From Trichostrongylus colubriformis (Eukaryota; Nematoda; Chromadorea; Rhabditida; Trichostrongylidae): DNA of 64,000 nt. The stretch spans positions 48,840,591-48,904,590 of the forward strand of contig OZ022258.1 of assembly GCA_963978905.1 (NCBI GenBank). The letters run 5' to 3'. Every line of letters starts with the position of its first letter. Position 1 is the first letter of the stretch. The position numbers and the translations under genes were made by a program. Below are positions 23,438 to 35,743 of the stretch, in pieces. Under the pieces are notes generated by a model. It ran no database searches, was not told where the DNA came from, and worked only from the letters and a program-made list of their open reading frames with translations.

Positions 23438-24101
23438 ATGCTCCACCTGGTCCTACTTTTCCTGTGTGAGTTTTCATGAGTCATTTTTTTCCTGATGATT
23501 ACCGAAAAGATGGAAAGTGATAGGTTTTTAACAACCGGATTGTATCTGCAATTAATGCCGTTGTTTCAGCTCTCACCTCTGCCATGGAAATGAGAAACGG
23601 CACCGGCTCGGGTTAGTAAGCTTTTATTAGCACATCTTATACAGTTTTACAATATGAATCAAATCATCGTAATCATTAAAATAAAGATGAATTGATTGTC
23701 GTTCAACGACTGAAAATGGGCAGCGACTTTAACCTCAATATCATGACCATTCATACCCACTGAAAATATTTTAGGAAAATTGTCACCGGCAGGAAAAACC
23801 GACAAGGCAATTTTTTCGAGAATGTTCCAATTAAGTAGCTAGCTAATTTGACTACAGGAAACGGAACCATGACAAATGGAACAACGGCAGCAAGTACTGG
23901 AAACGGTACCACGCCGAGAAGTGGCAACATGACGAACGCAACAATGTCTGGAAGTAGTGGAAACGTCACTACGCCCACTACTGGAAATGGAACGATGTCT
24001 GGGTAAAACACCAATATATTATATAGCAATAATGTGGTGGGTGCTTCTTATCTTGCAGCTCCTGCATGTATCCCCCCCCTGAGCTTATTAAAACTGTTTA
24101 G
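23438..24101 (+). CDS. Gene A: secreted NGT-repeat protein
   Basis: Four exons, 23438-23465, 23570-23611, 23858-24002 and 24059-24101, keep one frame and give 85 residues. Exon 1 is a hydrophobic leader MLHLVLLFLC. Exon 2 gives SLTSAMEMRNGTG, where a signal peptidase site after the Ala is likely. Exon 3 is built on N-G-T, N-A-T and N-V-T triplets separated by Ser/Gly/Thr, so it has many N-glycosylation sequons. Exon 4 is a short tail with one Cys (SCMYPPPELIKTV). Leader size and phase match genes B-F, and MEMRNGTG is shared with gene C. The product is probably secreted and heavily glycosylated; its role is unknown. Acceptors are TTTCAG, CTACAG and TTGCAG. An AATAAA follows at about 24227. Confidence 0.65.
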
Positions 24102-26540
24102 GTGGTCAAGATCTGTCTGCGTTATTCACATCAATGCTCGTCAGTTCTAGAATCTCAAAAGTACCTTCTCCGTAGCTGTGTTGTGCTTGTTTAGCGATGC
24201 AAGCATTGGTATCCCTCTATATGGCTTAATAAACATTGATACTCATTTTATCCATGTAACAGCAGCTTTGAAATAGTGTGCCAGCCGAAGACATCGGACG
24301 GGAGCGATTCTAGCTTACGGTAAACACTTGCAGCTTGTTCATATTACTGCAATTGCACACACTACACTTGACATCGCGCCAAGCGTAATTTGTCATAATG
24401 TGTATTTCACACCAAATATTTTATGAAAATGGAATTTTCTCGCCGTAAAGACATTTTTCATGCCTGCTCTTTCCTTATTTTCCCTTTCATTGCTTCACTT
24501 AATCGTTTCTGTTTGTTATTTCATTGTTTCACATCATCATGAATGAACGAGAATACGTCCTACACGACAACTAATGACGATTTAATTAGTCTGTGGCTTC
24601 TTTCCTACAGCGAGCAACTCAGAAAGGTGATATGTGCAGTTTGCCATGGTGCGCGCTAGATCGCGAATAGAAACCGAAACGTTTTTCTCAATCCGAGCTC
24701 CGCTACGGATTACGCTTCTAACGTTGGATATTCGATTTAGGCCGAAAATTTCTTCCGTTTCCCTTTATCTCCATACCCCTCCCGTTGTCTCTAGTGCCCT
24801 ACTAAGATTACAGTTTTTAGCGTGCCAGAAGAGTTCGCTGTTTCTTCTGGGGGAAAAGTGAGTGATTTTTTACGAAATCCGATTCGATTATCCATTTCCG
24901 AGCTAATAATTACCCATTCGGACCCATGATGGGGGGCAGTGCTGCGGAATCGCGATGAAATCTCAGAGCACTCTTTTTCCTTTATTTTCCTCCACTAATC
25001 TTCTCATCTGGACAAGAACAAAGGACATCTCCTCCCGGTTCTCCTCTTGTTCTTATCGTGAAACGGAAAAACGATGACACATCGATAGCCTGCCAGCGCC
25101 GAGCATATCAATTGGAGGCGGGCATCCTGCGGGCTTGGAGAGTGGAAAGAGCCGGCGGCTCTCCTTGGTAACCGGCGTGACGGCGACCTCAGTGGATCGC
25201 CGCTACTAGATTACGGTAACAGGCGGTATAGAAAGAGGGTGCACGGCAAGTCTGCGTGCCTCTCGCGGACCCACATTAGGGGCAAAGTACTTATAGAAAG
25301 TAAGAAATGGAAACAATAGAAATAAGCTCAAGCAATTTCGTCGTAACAGAATTAACCTTTGTATGTATGTTGTGACCTGCCTTATTGAATGTATGTAAAT
25401 TGTAGTAAAATAAAGCTGTGATAGAATGAAAGTTTAACAGACGAAAGAACCATAATACTAGAAACCTTTGAGACAGTTATGCAGTATCAAAATTTCCTAC
25501 CTCTGGCAGTGCCTTCAAACCACCCCTGGCGGTGGTTTTGAACGCAATTCTGAACGCAAAGGACATTCCGCGATGGTTGCACAAAACCGTCTTCAACCAG
25601 AACACTACTATGGCCACTGCTTGCCAAGTCACTGTAGTCACTATACACAAGGTTTAGCAAAGGTTGAGGAATCCTCGAGAGCGGCTAATGGTAACCATTA
25701 ATAATACAATATTTAAATCATTCTAATATGTAGATGCCTTATTTAATACTGACCAAAAAAAAGTTCAATTTGTGGAGCGGTCAATTCTTAACGACCGACC
25801 GCCGTTTTTAAATGATTTTTAGGTACGGGGGGACGTCTTCTCAATTGATGACCTTTTTCAGTGATACCACTTTACTACAATACTTTACCTTATTGTAATA
25901 CTAGGTCGTTTGAAAATCCTTGCGGTTTCGAATGCTCCACTATAATTGTTTTTTTTTTGGTTCGTATGGATGCTTATACTATACATTGAAGCCCGCTTCC
26001 CGCTCTATTCAAGCAGAGTAACGCTAACCTCAGAATGACTTTCGAATTTTTTAAAGTTACTAGGATAAATGGACTAACGATAGCCCACAACGTGTCTCGT
26101 ACATCCTTCTTGCCACAAACGGACAATAGCTTAACCGCATTGTGACACATGATAAGAAACCGATTCTGTAGAGCAATCAAAAACGATCGACACAATGGTT
26201 GGATAACGGTCAAGCTGCTGTGGCCTTGTCAACATGGTGATGGTGTGGTGATCTGCGCTTGGTCTAGTCCACGATAGAGGTATGGGTATCGGCGAGACTA
26301 TTGCGTCTGGAAAATACTGTGATGAGCTCACGAGATGCATCGCAAACTGCAGATCATGAGCCCAGCTTGAGGTAATGAAAAGGGCCTACCCCTTTCCACG
26401 ATAACGTATCGCTCCTTGTCGCACAAGCAGCCCAAAAAAAAGTTGAATTAGCGGGGCTACAAAACACTGCGACGTCCACCATACTCAAATGACCTACCGA
26501 TCACCAATTCTCTAAGCTTGGGCAGCTTACTTCGGGATAC
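24102..26540. other. Intergenic region, no gene supported
   Basis: A GC-richer block at 25080-25290 stands out from its surroundings but shows no open frame with splice support and no RNA fold I can name. The remaining short frames look random. Confidence 0.3.
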
Positions 26541-26544
26541 ACGC

Positions 26545-26990
26545 TTTAAAGGAACCGGAAGGGGTCCGAAACAAGAGAAAAATACAAAGAAATGAGCATT
26601 TTGTAACGAACGCAGAAGGTTAGAAGCGATAATCGGTGAAAAAACCCGAATTCAAAAGTGCATCGCTGCGGTGTGTATTCGCGCCTCATTCGCACCATCG
26701 CACTGACTTTCCGAGTTGCCCGCTGTAGGAGACGGGTCGCGGGCCAAAGTTAGTTGTAGCACCTGACTCCCAGCACAGTGGAATGCCCCTTCCCGCCTAC
26801 ATTAGCATCCATGTAAGTACATCTAGAAACAATATAAGAAAGAACAACGGAAAAAGTAAAAGGAAAAGACAAATCTGTAATAGAAACATCGTCTCTTGGC
26901 ACACGCCAAGGCGTCAAATCGGCGAGTTTGTGTAATGGCGGCCACTTTAACTCGTCCACACTACGTCTGTTCTACCGTAAGCCAAAATTA
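26545..26990. repeat. Dispersed repeat, family R, copy 1
   Basis: About 440 bp match 44310-44755 in the same orientation. Landmarks are GAAATGAGCATTTTGTAACG, CTGACTTTCCGAGTTG and TACATCTAGAAACAATATAA. On the minus strand both copies start a frame MDE[LF][KR]W.PLHKLA...LSYIVSRCT, but indels break it in at least one copy, so it may be a dead gene fragment spread by a transposon. Confidence 0.6.
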
Positions 26991-27504
26991 CCCCCCTCCG
27001 GTGTCTTTAAAGCCCAACACGATGCTAAAGCGACCTTCAACGAATCATTAAATCTAGATCTATACAGTTCTGGGAAACCAAACTAAGCCAGCTCGTGTGT
27101 TGCTGGCAAAAATCTGTTGGTCCCAATGGTTCTTATCCCGACTTATAAATTTTTACGAGCCGGAAATATTGGCTTTTGAAATTAGAGCTCGAAAGCTGCA
27201 AGGGTCTCCAAACGATTTGACAGCTATTCCGTCATGGGAGGAGGATGGGGTCATATCGCTAAGGGTTAGTTTGGAATAGTATTTCTCTGAATTTCCTCAC
27301 TTCAATGCTTGTCCTCAGCTGCACCCCCTAGACATCTCTTATAAATATCATTTGCAAGCAGAGCTGTGTAGCCCTGGTACCTGCCATTGCTTCAGTTAAG
27401 CTGTTCAATATGTGGAAGAATATAAAGGGAAGAATTTATTGGGCAACATGGACTAACATCGATGACCACACATTTGCATTGCATTTGCAAAAGTCGTCAA
27501 TCAG

Positions 27505-27532
27505 TAGTAGTAGTAGTAATAGTAGTCGTCGT
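27505..27532 (+). repeat. AGT/GTC trinucleotide microsatellite
   Basis: Repeated AGT units run into AATAGTAGTCGTCGTC. Confidence 0.7.
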
Positions 27533-28476
27533 CAGGGTATTGCTGCAGGGTTCTATTACCAGTAAAACCCGTGCCTGAAAAAGAAATCATAGTGCTACCA
27601 GAATTTTGCACTATCAACTGAGTTATAGCGACCTTACTGACTATTGTTTCAATTCCTTACAAAAACTAGCCTGCTGGGTACCGGGGTTTACATGAGGTGT
27701 TTCATTGTCCAAGAAAAAAGCACCACCACCGCTCATATGGTCTGAGGGTCGAATTTTGGACCAGCACAATATCAGTGCAACGAGATTATATTACTCTTGA
27801 GGAGAATGTGTACCATACTTGTTCTGAGAGTGGCGCTCATCGGCAGATTCTATGATTCGGGGTCGAATCACATTGAAATTCCACCAATGGATGAGAACGG
27901 ATGAGTGGAGCATTTCAAAAAAAAATCTACAGCCACCGGTTTTATACCTTCACTGATTGCTATACTCGGTTGTGAAGCCCTACCACAAGAGTGGAAGTTC
28001 GTTTTATGACATGCAGCGTAAAGCGTGGGATGATAGGTGAACCGAAAGCACTGCGATTAGATGGGTTCAGAGACGATTACCGTATCCTATGCATGAAATA
28101 TGGTGTAGCACACGTTAATCACTTTGGTACACAACACATACGGTATCCTAGCTCGCACGCTGCTTGTTGAAGTGCGGATGTGACGCGGGTGAACTGATTC
28201 CAAAATCAAGTCGTCATTATATCCAAACAAAAGGTCATTACTTTGGAGGAAACTCAATCCTGTCCTTTCAGATTCCTCAGTCATGGGCATTGACGGAGTC
28301 TTTATAATAACGTGTCAATGTGGATACTGCAAAGCCTACTTATCCCTGAATCCGTGTCTAGTTAATGTCTGAAACTGATTCATGCAGATATCCCCTTAGG
28401 CTGCGGAACTGAATTTCAATTTGGCCCCATTTTTGACCATCTGGTAATACTTTGAAGTGCAGAGAAAAGATCTCAC

Positions 28477-29743
28477 CAGTTCCATTCCCCCTAGTACCGT
28501 TCGTCGCTGTCCCATTTCCACCGCCTCCAACCATAGTACCATTCGTCATGGTACCGTTTCTTCCACTACCGACCATGGTTCCATTCATGGTCCCGTTTCC
28601 ACTGCCACCGAACATGGTCCCATTCGTCATGGTACCGTTTCTTCCTCCTCCGACCATGGTTCCATTCATGGTCCCGTTTCCACTGCCACCGAACATGGTC
28701 CCATTCGTCATGGTACCGTTTCTTCCTCCTCCAACCATGGTCCCATTCATGGTCCCGTTTCCAGTGCCACCGAACATGGTTCCGTTTGTCATAGTGCCAT
28801 TTCCTGAAAATTCTGTTCACCTGAGAAAAATTTTTTATGCTTCCTTGCACTGGGTCAATGTCGATGTATGTGGGTAATTCCATTGAGTTAATAAATAAGT
28901 GACAATAACGTATAAACAAACAAATAATTTCACTTGAAGTAATTGCTTTGTAGATACATGAAATACGTGTTGAACTTCGCTATTTGCAGGCAGGACACCT
29001 TTAACATTTTTAAGTCAAAGTAACAAAAATAATAGCGCACAAAGGGATAATAACTCAGTCAAAAAATTACCATCAAGAGCTGTATACAGCGCAGGGATGG
29101 AGAATACCTGTGTTGTTATTTTGTAACGTTATTACATACCTGAATGTTCAACAACAATTGAGACTCCAAAATATTTATTCAGAAAACTCAAAAGTCCCTT
29201 CAAAAGTCATGAGAGTTTATCGGAATATTTTTGCGATATTTCGGTGTTTAAAACCTTCTTCAGTCTTGAAAGAGTGGAAGTTAAAATATATGATACTATC
29301 ATAGTATCACATACTATCAGCTAACTATCACAGTTTCAGGCCTGAAGAAGGTGTTAAACACCGAAATAAATTATTACAAAAAACTTTCGAGACTTTTAAG
29401 GGGTCTTATGGGTTTTTTGTATGAATATTTTGAAGTCCCCATTGTTGTTGAACATTCAGATAATCATGAGACTTCGGAACAGCACAATATTAAATCATTA
29501 CATATCGTTTTCTCATTTATATCATGTGCCTACTGACCTGTACCAGTACCGTTTCGCATCTCCAGGGCAATAGTAGCACCTATAAAGTATTGGCATAAAA
29601 AAGGAATCCTATTACTAAAATATGTATGGTAGATGTATCGTTGCATGCTCGAGAAAAAATCATATCAAAATTTTCCAAAATGCTCTAAAAGTATCACGAA
29701 AAAACTTACTAAGAAGGAGGAGCGAAAAGCTTATCGGAAGCAT
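28477..29743 (-). CDS. Gene B: secreted NGT-repeat protein
   Basis: Three minus-strand exons are supported: 29743-29710 (leader MLPISFSLLLL, 34 nt), 29579-29538 (SATIALEMRNGTGTG) and 28803-28477. All junctions are phase 1. The large exon consists of near-identical units of about 24 residues, reading NGTMTNGTMFGG, SGNGTMNGTMVGG and GRNGTM, so it holds about twenty N-x-T sequons. If the last donor (CTG|GTGAGA) is not used, translation runs on to a stop at 28358. A downstream exon was not identified. The tandem units are strongly homogenised at DNA level, which suggests recent unequal exchange. The opposite-strand frame rich in PFPLPPNMVPF is a shadow. The likely role is as a secreted glycoprotein or surface-coat peptide (inference). 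Confidence 0.62.
29145..29465. repeat. Foldback element in gene B intron 2
   Basis: TGAATGTTCAACAACAATTG near 29145 returns as CATTGTTGTTGAACATTCA at about 29440. The inner arms GTGTTTAAAACCTTCTTCAG and CTGAAGAAGGTGTTAAACAC also pair. Confidence 0.6.
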
Positions 29744-31689
29744 TATGTGGATGGTGGATGTGGTTGAAATGATGGGGAACAACGGTTTTATTCTGCTCTA
29801 CAGCCATCATGAATAACAACTTATTCAATTGTTCTTGTTATTTATTTTTGATGCACTGCATAATAGGCTTATTTAGCTGAACAATGTATTCTGTACAGCT
29901 GGTCGAACTTGCATTATTTGCCTGCAGTAGGTGTGAATAAGGTGTGAATGCCAGGAGTTTCATGGAAGATGTAGAAAAAGGCTTTCTCGATTGGAGTGCG
30001 CTATGCACTCCAGCTCTTCTCAAAGTTTCAGGAATACAGAGCTTGGTTTTTCCTGTACCATGACATGCGTGATGAGCCATGTACAATCAATGCTTTTGGC
30101 GTTCAACTCGATTAGTGAAGAGTTCGGTTGAGCTAGAAAACTGGTCTGATTCGAGAATTGATTCCCCTAATCAAGTAAGTGTTAACGACGATATTTGCCA
30201 CAGCACCATCATGGACACTGCGATGGCTTTCACTTCTCGTAATTTATGTATTTGCCCATTTTATTACTGTGAAAACAATTGCTGTAAAGCATATAAAATT
30301 ATATAAAAAACCAGAAATGGAACCGACAAAGCTTTTCGCATGATCACTTCATTACGGAATGCGCCATACACTCTAGTTCCACCCGTAATGGTGGAAATCG
30401 GTGAATGTGACATGGCTTCTACAGGACTTGCAGTACAGAGCAGTGCTTTTGTCCGTGCTTTTATCCTCCCGGACGAGTCTGGCACAAATTCACATGTTAT
30501 CATTCATTGATTAGAATTTGAAGGTTGAGTGATTTGCACGCCCCTCTCAATACACCACCTCTGCGCACCGTAAAATATACAGCAGTAACATCATAAAAAT
30601 CATTACAAAAAGGAAAATATATACTACTTGACTACAAAATGATTTAGAAAATTCGTTTGCACTGTAAACAATGTCCATACACAGGAGTGTGAGTAGTAGC
30701 TTTCAAGTTGCATCACAGATCTCAGTTTGGACCTCGAAGCTATGAGATTACGTAGGCCATTTAGCAGTGAATAAAGACTAATCCACAAGGGTCTTATGTA
30801 TTTACAATAATTGTTTGAAGTAACAGCGGTGCGGGGATTATACGCGATGAGCACATTCACCGTAATCTCGTCCTGAGCGTAAAATAAGCCGTTTTTGTCT
30901 ACTGTGCCCACAGCATGCCCTATTATACGTCAAACATCGTTTCATACCTATCACATAGCGCCATGTGCCCCTGCGAAATCATGTTATCCGACATCCTTTT
31001 AATGAGCAGAATTTTGGAAGACGGCCCTTCTCGAGAGGCAACAAGAAGCCATGCGCGCGACTGCAATGCCTTTCAGAGTCTCAGAGGAGCGGAGCGACTC
31101 GTACTGTCCCTTTGCTGCTGACGGCAAAGTGACATTGCTACACACCAACTTTTTTTTAGCGATTGACGTATAGGTGACTATTGGCCTCCATTCTGCAGGT
31201 ACTGCAGGGGAACTCGACGACAAAGGTTACTGCAGGAGTCTACTGTGGCGGTGGTGGGGCGGCAAGGGTTACTTTGGTTTTTTTGTATCAGTGTAAATTT
31301 GGTAAAATGGCGAATCTGACGACACCTATCAGGATAAAATTGGTGATTTCCAAATCTCACGCTTCTCTACCTGTATCCATGGTTATCGAACACCGAACCA
31401 TTTTATAATATACATATATGCTTAGTATATCATTTATGTTAACATCCAGAGAACTGTTCAAGTTCACTTTCGGATTGGCTTGCTGAACCAAACTTTCACT
31501 TTGTCCAGTGACAACAAGTGACGAAACCATGGACCGGACTTGAGCATACAAATGTTTTTTAACTTTACCACTTCACAACAATATAGTAACAAACAAATGG
31601 ATTGTTTGAATAATTTATTATTCATGAAGTCAGAAAGTAGAATATAAGCATCAGACACAATAGAAACAGACACACCACACCTTTCCACA
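29744..31689. other. Divergent intergenic region between genes B and C
   Basis: No splice-supported gene was found. The stretch 30350-30490 (GTGCTTTTATCCTCCCGGACGAG) resembles 36280-36330 and is a dispersed repeat. Genes B (minus) and C (plus) point away from each other across this interval. Confidence 0.4.
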
Positions 31690-33001
31690 ATGGGCCCCCC
31701 ACAGTTCCTTTTCGTTCTGCTTGGTGAGTTGCTTCACAGCTTAGAGGAACCGTCCACGAGAAAATTAGCACCTTTGTTACCCTTATATTTATGTTGTATT
31801 TGCCTAATAAGGATCGCATGCAAAGTTTCACATGAAAAAGTGAGAATTTCGCTGAGGTACAGCTTCCCAAAAAATTCTTGGTCGGGTAGGCGGGCCCTCC
31901 AAGTAAAAGCCCCTGGTTGAGAACGAAAAGTGGGACTGTTAACGTATGTTTCTCTTCCTACAATGCATCTTCGACCGCGGCGGACTACGGGGTGAGCACT
32001 TGGTTGGAGGTCAGGCCCTGCCCACCCGGCCAAGTGTTTGTGGTGCTGTATCTTAGCGGGATTGACATTTTTCGCGTACATTTTTGCATGCGGTCCACAA
32101 TAGGCAAATGCGACATAATATATGGGTAACATAAAAATTCATTTTTTCCGTGGACAATTCCTTCGAGTAAAGGCTACTGGAAGCTGTTGAACTTTTTCTC
32201 GCATTTTTCAATCTCTTCATTTTAGGTATCACTTTGGCTATGGAAATGAGAAATGGTACAGGTCAGTACCTACATGTTTATTATACTTCACCTCATAAGA
32301 CTAATCGTTCCTGCCATGCCGGCCTCGGATTGGCAAGCACGGAGCGGAACGGTGTTAATTGAGAGGTATTATCAAGTTCTGAAGTGAGATCAACTAGGGA
32401 TTCATGTCGGTGCAAGCCTAATTGTTGTTAATGTATGTGCTGAGTCAAATGGGTTATTGGGCGCTCAGGTGATGACAGGCTCAACAGGGTGATGACAGGT
32501 CCTTCTGGTAGTCATTCTATTACTCCAGAATTCAACTACGAGGAAATTTAACTGTAATGTGATTTTATAAGCTCATATTAACGACAGTTTGGTTACCAGA
32601 AAGCAGGGTACAATAGCAGCTATGGGTAAACAAGATCGATTCTGATAAAAGCATCAGTTAATTTATTATTCACTTTATTTGCAGCAGGCAGCGGAAATGG
32701 AACTATGACGAATGGGACCCGACCAGGAGGTGGTGGAAATGGAACCATGACCAATGGCACTATGTCGGGAGGTAGTGGAAATGGCACCATGCCTGTCAAC
32801 TGTGGAAACGGTACCATGTCGGGATACGGTGGAAATGGAACCATGTCGGGCGGTGGCCGAAATGGTACCATGCAAGGATATGGTGGAAACGGAACCCTGT
32901 GTGGTAATGGAACGATGACGAATGGGACTATGTCAGGAGGTGGCAGGAACGGAACCGTAATGGGAGGAAATATGACAAGCGGTGAGAGAAATTTATTATA
33001 G
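31690..33001 (+). CDS. Gene C: secreted NGT-repeat protein
   Basis: The exons are 31690-31723 (leader MGPPQFLFVLL, 34 nt), 32226-32261 (GITLAMEMRNGT) and 32685-32981, or to the stop at 32999-33001 if read through. All junctions are phase 1. The main exon alternates NGTMTNGT, SGGSGNGTM, GYGGNGTM and GGGRNGTM units, giving about a dozen N-x-T sequons, and it includes two Cys (VNCGNGT, LCGNGT). A tandem CAGCAG acceptor makes a one-residue choice at exon 3. A GTGAGA donor at 32982 may lead to a further exon I could not place. The first intron carries a family V element. Repeats are more diverged than in gene B. Confidence 0.62.
31773..32133. repeat. Inverted-repeat element, family V, in gene C intron 1
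   Basis: The left end TTTGTTACCCTTATATTTAT, then GTTGTATTTGCCTA and GATCGCATGCAAA, pair with the right end TTTGCATGCGGTCC, TAGGCAAATGCGAC and TATGGGTAACATAA. Confidence 0.6.
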
Positions 33002-33071
33002 TTCCTAAAAATCAGAGTTTCTGAGAATCAACAGTATAGTGACACACAAATGGATTGTTTGAATGATTTCT

Positions 33072-33289
33072 GGGTGTGGCTACTTACGCCGGAATATCGC
33101 TTCAGAGGTGTCGCACTCGCGGCGCCACCTGTACGACTTGCGAATCAATTGCCCTTCGGTCACATCTGCGCTCTCACTCATGCTACACTGCCTCGCTTGA
33201 AAGCTTCCATGCCCTGCCACTGGCATTCGCACTCGCTGCGCCGCTGCCGCGGGCGGCTACGCGGTTTCCCAGCGTAAGTAGCTTCACCC
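33072..33289. repeat. Inverted-repeat element, family W, copy 3
   Basis: The ends are GGGTGTGGCTACTTACGCC and AGCGTAAGTAGCTTCACCC. It shares the CACTGCCTCGCTTGAAAGC interior with copy 2. Confidence 0.6.
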
Positions 33290-34600
33290 ATAAATTCTTA
33301 TTCATGAACGACAGCAACTATTATATAAATGCAAAAACCAATTGGAAGGGTGGACAGCCCTCCCAGTTGGTTTTTGAGCTACTCAGTCCTTTTCCTGGGC
33401 CCCTCAATGACAGCGCTATCATGCTGTAGACTGCTGATCGATTCCTTATATAGTAATGGATGGGCGAAATTGGATTCACTACCATTGAAGCTTCCATTCA
33501 AAAAGTTTCCGGAAGCAGTCAAAAAACCTTCATTTCAGGGAACAGAAGTCTCAGACTCGTTGAGGACCAGTATCCATTCCCGTATCCTTATTATTACTAT
33601 TATTATTATTATTAGCGTAAGTTGCTGGATACCACACAATGCCTTGTGTTTTATGAATACTCACGCATGTATGTTCTCTTTGAATAAATCACGGCTCATT
33701 GTTTATCAGGGTTTTCGATCACTCGCCTCATGTTCATGCGCTTTGCGCATGAACATGAGGCGTTCAAATCTCATCTACGACAGGTTTTTCATGCTTTCAT
33801 ATTCCCACAATGGTGAGGTGCTCAATGATTACGCATTTTCTCTAGGGACCGTGGAAGACCCGCTGCTCTTACTAGACGAGGCCCTTCTTCTTCTCCTAGC
33901 GTTAGTCCCGCACCATCACAGGGTCCGCTGTGCTTGTCAGACTTCGCCACTTCCTCCTATAGAAGACATTCTCAGCCGTGGCCTTCATTCCGGTGAGGTC
34001 GCTCTTGAACGTCTCTCCACCTCTTCTATGAGGCTCCACGTGATCACTTTCCTTGTGATTCGAACTCCAGGGCTTTTTCTATGGGGTGGTTCTCTGATCT
34101 CCTCAGCACGTGTCCATACCATCGCGGACGTTGCTCTCTCAACTTCAGCTGGGCAGGAGCCGTCTGTGTTATCGCTCTGACGTCCTCGTTCCTGACTGTC
34201 CAGTCACGTCCAGCCACCTGCCCATCTCAACATCCTTATTTCAGCTGTGTGCAGCTGTCTTTCATGTATTCTAGTTAGGGGCCAGCACTCACTTCCTTAC
34301 AGCATTGCGAATCTCACCACCGCTCGCTACATCTTACCTTTGAGCGTTCTGGAGCACCGCGGTTCGCACAGTATTCCAGAAGACTCTCGCCACTTTATCC
34401 ATGCCGCGTTAATCCGGCCTTCACTGCCTTGTCTACCATACCACTTACCAGACGAGACCACAACGATTAATCCCTTTGCCCCCACCCCTTTCTCATGTCT
34501 AATCTCACCTTTCGAGGCACATCAAAAAAATCTGCCCTATCCCTCCGCCACCTCCTCTATACATTTGTCTTGTATTTGTGCATGACGTGGCAAAAGCGAA
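33290..34600. other. Long open frame region, origin unresolved
   Basis: An 851-base open frame (33329-34180) runs here, but its composition is irregular (IIITIIIIII, LLLLDEALLLLLALV). It crosses a TTA microsatellite and a perfect hairpin and has no motif I recognise. I do not call it a gene. The C-rich half may be an old transposon fragment. Confidence 0.3.
33724..33762. repeat. Perfect 18-bp hairpin
   Basis: CGCCTCATGTTCATGCGC, a three-base TTT loop, then the exact complement GCGCATGAACATGAGGCG. Confidence 0.9.
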
Positions 34601-35701
34601 AATTTCAGGCAAAAATAAATAAAACTCGAGAGACATACCGCTTAAAGCTATCTCCGTCCAAACGGGTTACGTGGGCGGGGCCGCGAATGCTATGAGTCAG
34701 AACGGCTACTGTAACCAGTTTGAGACGCAATATAGGAAGCGGATGCCAAACTATGAGGTGTGTATATCCCCGCTAAGAACACTCGACAATTTGTTTAGAT
34801 GGAATTCGAACAGGTTGTGTTTTTTTCGAATGCCGGGATTTTTATCGGGATAAAAGCTTTGCATTCGATCCCTTTTAACTGTGCATAGAACAGTGGTCTT
34901 AAAATAACAGAGTTTCTATGCACAGCTTCGAGTGTAGTCTTTGTTACATCGAATTTGCTTATAACTCTACGATAAAGAGAGCAGTCCGAGTGAACAAGCT
35001 GAGGTGTGCTGAGGAGCACGGGTTACTAATTCAGGTAACTGTTAGTACAGTGCACTAAAGCATGTAGCACTCATGACAAAGGACGACTCTTCGAAAATTT
35101 GTTGTTTATCCATTGAGCTATCCGGGCTTCTACGGGATCTACGTTTACAGCCTACGCTCACCCATATATCACACTTTATATGTCAAAATGGCTACTGCCC
35201 CTCCACTTTAGTCATTCTTATTACAACCTGATGTTTTATACCAGCCGACACCCTGCTTTTACCGTCGAAAAATCGCTTAGAAATAAATTAGTGAGGCTGG
35301 TAGCGATTCTCGAAAAACCTTCATAATACGGATGATAATACAAAGTCGGGGTCAATGTTGGTTGGGGAGGAGGGAGGGAGAGAGAAAGAGGTTGACCCAG
35401 TCAACTTAACATTTGTGTATTGTGCACTGGTACACCATACACACGCAAAATTTATAACGGCTGGGATAGAAATGGAGCTTCACTATTCCTCTTCTTACGG
35501 CAGTGTCAGAACCCAAATGTGTATAACACAAATTCTTTGCACTTATCGGGGCTGAAAGTTCCAGAAAAAGTCGCATTCATGCAGCGGACACGATTTGATG
35601 ACTCAAACGTTGCCCGTCGAAAAGTAACTGAGTGAAGGGATTATTGGCTGACGCACTTATTCAAAGTAGTCCGTGTTCATGACGTCCGTACGGACAATGA
35701 G
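34601..35701. other. Intergenic region upstream of gene D
   Basis: No gene is supported. The last 120 bases (from about 35590) form the gene D promoter region, a copy of which recurs at 36600-36700. Confidence 0.35.
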
Positions 35702-35738
35702 CATATAAGGCTCCTGATTTCACCCAGGCTTCAGAACA
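35702..35738 (+). promoter_or_regulatory. TATA box and start region of gene D
   Basis: CATATAAGG at 35702-35710 is followed about 28 bases later by TCAGAACACTACA and then ATG at 35744. The same layout precedes genes E and F. Confidence 0.6.
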
Positions 35739-35743
35739 CTACA

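Noticed and set aside
25080..25290. Possible structured or ribosomal RNA in the GC-rich block
   Set aside because: No rRNA, snRNA or SL RNA core sequence could be recognised.
28452..28877. Plus-strand Pro/Phe/Val-rich frame (PFPLPPNMVPF units)
   Set aside because: It is the exact antisense of the gene B sequon exon. The same applies to minus frames opposite gene C (32620-32871) and gene A (23751-24029).
33329..34180. 283-codon open frame
   Set aside because: It crosses microsatellite and hairpin DNA, has no motif or splice support and has irregular composition.
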